A stretch of DNA of 64,000 nt from Bacillota bacterium (GTDB taxonomy: Bacteria > Bacillota > Clostridia > Lachnospirales > Lachnospiraceae), in contig JAEYFP010000028.1 in NCBI GenBank assembly GCA_023402845.1, positions 28,739-92,738 on the forward strand. Direction: 5' to 3'. Within the stretch, counting starts at the first letter, position 1. Each line of letters starts with the position of its first letter. The notes under the pieces are model-generated. The model was given only the letters and a program-made list of their open reading frames with translations. It was not told where the DNA came from and did no database searches. Below, piece after piece: positions 61,810 to 64,000 of this stretch. A program made the position numbers and the translations under genes.

Positions 61810-64000
61810 TACCTTGGCACCTCTACCATAATATAAGCCTCTACAATATCCAACTCCGCAAAATCATTAAATTCTTCAAATACAAGGCCGCACTCAAAAC
61901 CGGTCTTGACTTCCTTGACATCATCCTTGAATCGTTTCAGTGATGCGAGCTTGCCCTCGAAAATCTGCTTACCCTCACGCGAAATGCGAACAGTACAATT
62001 CCTCTGGAATATACCGTCAAGCACATAGGAACCGGCAATGTTTCCGATGCCGGAAGCCTTAAATATCTGCCTGATTTCTGCATGACCGATCACCTTTTCC
62101 TCAAATACCGGATCAAGCATCCCTTTCATGGCAGCCTCAACATCCTCAATCGCCTTATAAATGACACTGTATAGACGCACATCGACGCCCTCTGATTCTG
62201 CTGTTGCCTTCGCGGTCGCATCCGGTCTGACATTAAAACCGATAATAATTGCATTCGAAGCTGACGCCAGGATCACATCGGACTCATTGATCGCACCGAC
62301 ACCTCCATGGATTATCTTAACGACAACTTCTTCATTTGTCAGTTTTAACAGGCTTTCCTTAACTGCTTCCACTGAGCCCTGCACATCCGCCTTGATGATC
62401 AGGTTCAATTCCTTTAAATTACCCGCCTGGATCTGTGTAAACAGATCATCCAGAGACATCTTCGCTTTTGTATCGTCAAGCAGCTTTACCTTATTTTGTG
62501 AGATAAACGTAGCAGCAAAGTTTCTTGCTTCTTTATCACTTTCCGGAGAGACAAAAATTTCACCCGCGTTCGGCACATCGTTCAAGCCCAGTATTTCTAC
62601 CGGTGTGGAAGGCGTCGCCTCCTTAACACGTTTTCCCTTATCGTCGATCATCGCACGAACCTTGCCATAGCATGCTCCCGCCGCGATAAAGTCTCCGACT
62701 TTGAGTGTACCTTTCTGCACAAGAACAGTTGAAACCGGTCCTCTTCCCTTATCAAGCTGCGCTTCTATGACAAGCCCTCTTGCCTTCCTCTTTTCGTCCG
62801 CCTTCAACTCTAAAATCTCCGAAGTCAGAAGAATCATTTCCAAAAGCTGTTCGATACCTTCCCCAGACTTTGCCGAAACCGGTGCGAACACCGTACTGCC
62901 GCCCCAATCTTCCGGTACCAGTTCATATTCGGACAGTTCCTGCTTTACGCGGTCGATATTGGCACTCGGCTTATCAATTTTGTTGACCGCCACAATAATT
63001 TCAATCCCTGCGGCCTTCGCATGATTGATCGCCTCGACCGTCTGAGGCATCACGCCGTCATCCGCAGCAACAACGAGAATCGCAATATCTGTCGAGTTGG
63101 CACCGCGCATACGCATTGCCGTAAACGCCTCATGTCCCGGCGTATCCAAAAAAGTAATTCTCTGTCCGTTAACGTTGACTACATATGCACCGATATGCTG
63201 TGTGATACCGCCCGCTTCCTTATCGATCACGTGCGTTTTCCTGATTGCATCCAAAAGAGAGGTTTTTCCATGATCCACATGCCCCATAACACAAATAACA
63301 GGCGGGCGAGTAGTCATTTGAGACAGATCCTCTTCCTCTTCCTTTAACAGCTCCTCGATTACATCGACAACAACCTCTTTTTCACAAAGGATTTCGAATT
63401 CCATTGCGATTTCCTCTGCCTGCTCGTAGGTGACCTCCTGATTTACCGTCACGACCTTGCCCTGTAAAAACAACTTTTTTATGATGATCGCCGGCTGTAT
63501 TTTCATTTTATCTGCAAGTTCTTTAATCGTCAATATTTCGGGAAGAATGATAACTTTGATCTTTTCTTCTTCCTTGACCGCAGCTTTTCTTTCCTGAGGC
63601 CGTTCAGGCTTCGTAATTTTAGCTCCTTTTACAGTCTTACCGCCTCTAAAGCCATCCTCAGCCGAGAACGTATGCTCTTTCTTGCGCTTATCCTGATTCT
63701 GTCTGCGTTTTTCCTGTTCGTCGCGATGCTTTTCCTGCTCTTTTGCCGTCTCCTTGGCATCCGGAGTAAAGCCTCCGCCCGCACCGCGTCCGACGCTCTG
63801 GAAACCTCTGTTGCCTTGGCCGTCACGACTCTGGTACTGACCGCCTCTGTTTCCCTGGCCGTCACGGTTCTGATACTGGCCGGGTCTGTTTCCCTGACCG
63901 TAAGGCTGACCGGGCCTTGCCCCCTGACCGTCACGGTTCTGATACTGGCCGGGTCTGCTTCCCTGGCCGTCACGGTTCTGATACTGGCCGGGTCTTGCCC
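61809..64000 (-). CDS. infB: translation initiation factor IF-2 (N-terminus cut by window edge)
   Basis: The frame is open to the right edge, so the 5' end lies outside. Order from the visible N-terminus: Gly/Gln/Arg-rich repeats (63810-63995), a Lys/Glu/Arg/Gln-rich linker, the IF2-N domain (LTIKELADKMKIQPAIIIKK), GTPase G1 GHVDHGKTSLLD, G3 DTPGHEAF, G4 NKID, then domains II-IV. About 730 residues are visible. A TTG at 63533 could be mistaken for the start but lies inside the IF2-N domain, and coding continues upstream without a stop. Part of the nusA-infB-rbfA-truB operon type. Confidence 0.96.
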   Translation of the reverse strand, partial: ARPGQYQNRDGQGSRPGQYQNRDGQGARPGQPYGQGNRPGQYQNRDGQGNRGGQYQSRDGQGNRGFQSVGRGAGGGFTPDAKETAKEQEKHRDEQEKRRQNQDKRKKEHTFSAEDGFRGGKTVKGAKITKPERPQERKAAVKEEEKIKVIILPEILTIKELADKMKIQPAIIIKKLFLQGKVVTVNQEVTYEQAEEIAMEFEILCEKEVVVDVIEELLKEEEEDLSQMTTRPPVICVMGHVDHGKTSLLDAIRKTHVIDKEAGGITQHIGAYVVNVNGQRITFLDTPGHEAFTAMRMRGANSTDIAILVVAADDGVMPQTVEAINHAKAAGIEIIVAVNKIDKPSANIDRVKQELSEYELVPEDWGGSTVFAPVSAKSGEGIEQLLEMILLTSEILELKADEKRKARGLVIEAQLDKGRGPVSTVLVQKGTLKVGDFIAAGACYGKVRAMIDDKGKRVKEATPSTPVEILGLNDVPNAGEIFVSPESDKEARNFAATFISQNKVKLLDDTKAKMSLDDLFTQIQAGNLKELNLIIKADVQGSVEAVKESLLKLTNEEVVVKIIHGGVGAINESDVILASASNAIIIGFNVRPDATAKATAESEGVDVRLYSVIYKAIEDVEAAMKGMLDPVFEEKVIGHAEIRQIFKASGIGNIAGSYVLDGIFQRNCTVRISREGKQIFEGKLASLKRFKDDVKEVKTGFECGLVFEEFNDFAELDIVEAYIMVEVPR
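63810..63995 (-). repeat. 39-bp tandem repeats in infB
   Basis: Five units encode RPGQYQNRDGQG plus S, A or N: 63957-63995, 63918-63956, a shortened unit of 30 bp (RPGQPYGQGN) at 63888-63917, then 63849-63887 and a variant (RGGQYQSRDGQGN) at 63810-63848. Further units probably continue past the edge. Confidence 0.85.

Noticed and set aside
63531..63533. TTG as the start of infB
   Set aside because: It falls inside the IF2-N domain (ILTIKELADKM) and coding continues upstream without a stop.
63629..63973. 114-residue Arg/Thr-rich reading frame at the right edge
   Set aside because: It is the shifted frame over the infB repeats; the infB frame itself is open through the whole stretch to 64000.
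1..64000. CRISPR arrays, tRNA/rRNA genes, insertion sequences, prophage or defence genes
   Set aside because: No spaced direct repeats, cloverleaf-like genes, transposase or phage motifs were seen; the tandem repeats in infB are coding.

Overview
The window looks like chromosome from an anaerobic, endospore-forming member of the Clostridia, most likely a Lachnospiraceae-type Firmicute. The signs are spo0A, spoIVB, spoIIM and a complete spoIIIAA-AH operon, ribonuclease Y, RqcH, a LexA-box recA promoter, AGGAGG-type ribosome binding sites and TTGACA/TATAAT promoters. No tRNA, rRNA, CRISPR array, insertion sequence or phage gene was recognised. Nearly everything is on the minus strand; only rqcH, gdhA and a small glycyl-radical protein run on the plus strand.

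Layout in window coordinates. 1-16030 is mostly core: spoIIM, a Nudix hydrolase and an aminotransferase; rny; recX-recA behind an SOS promoter; cinA-pgsA-rimO-rpoZ-gmk-yicC; divergent rqcH; glgA; spo0A. 16190-35000 is accessory: a dihydropyrimidinase and an unknown membrane-anchored protein, an Lrp-type regulator divergent from glutamate dehydrogenase, then a 16-gene operon-like run (about 34960 down to 21034). That run encodes a branched-chain-amino-acid-type ABC importer, an iron alcohol dehydrogenase, a class III aminotransferase, a D-2-hydroxyacid dehydrogenase family protein, RidA, a five-polypeptide FAD/Fe-S amino-acid dehydrogenase, an Asp/Glu-racemase family protein and a GntR/FCD regulator.

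35000-55323 returns to the core: spoIVB; recN-argR-nadK-tlyA-dxs-ispA-xseB-xseA-nusB-Asp23; a transglutaminase-like lipoprotein, prfC, deoB; and the spoIIIA operon. 55425-55800 carries a stand-alone glycyl-radical-domain protein with its own promoter and terminator. 55832-64000 is the translation/RNA block pnp, rpsO, ribF, truB, nrnA, rbfA and infB; infB runs off the right edge.

The most unusual part is the 21-35 kb module. Its genes suggest uptake of an amino compound, flavin-dependent oxidation of a C-N bond, RidA hydrolysis of the imine, transamination, and reduction of the carbonyl products by two dehydrogenases that could recycle NADH. That is a plausible self-balanced fermentation of an N-substituted amino acid, but the substrate cannot be read from sequence. 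The importer promoter and the regulator promoter share an ATTGCAAT core over their -35 hexamers, the importer has a hairpin-rich leader, and the whole block lies between spoIVB and spo0A, which are neighbours in many relatives.
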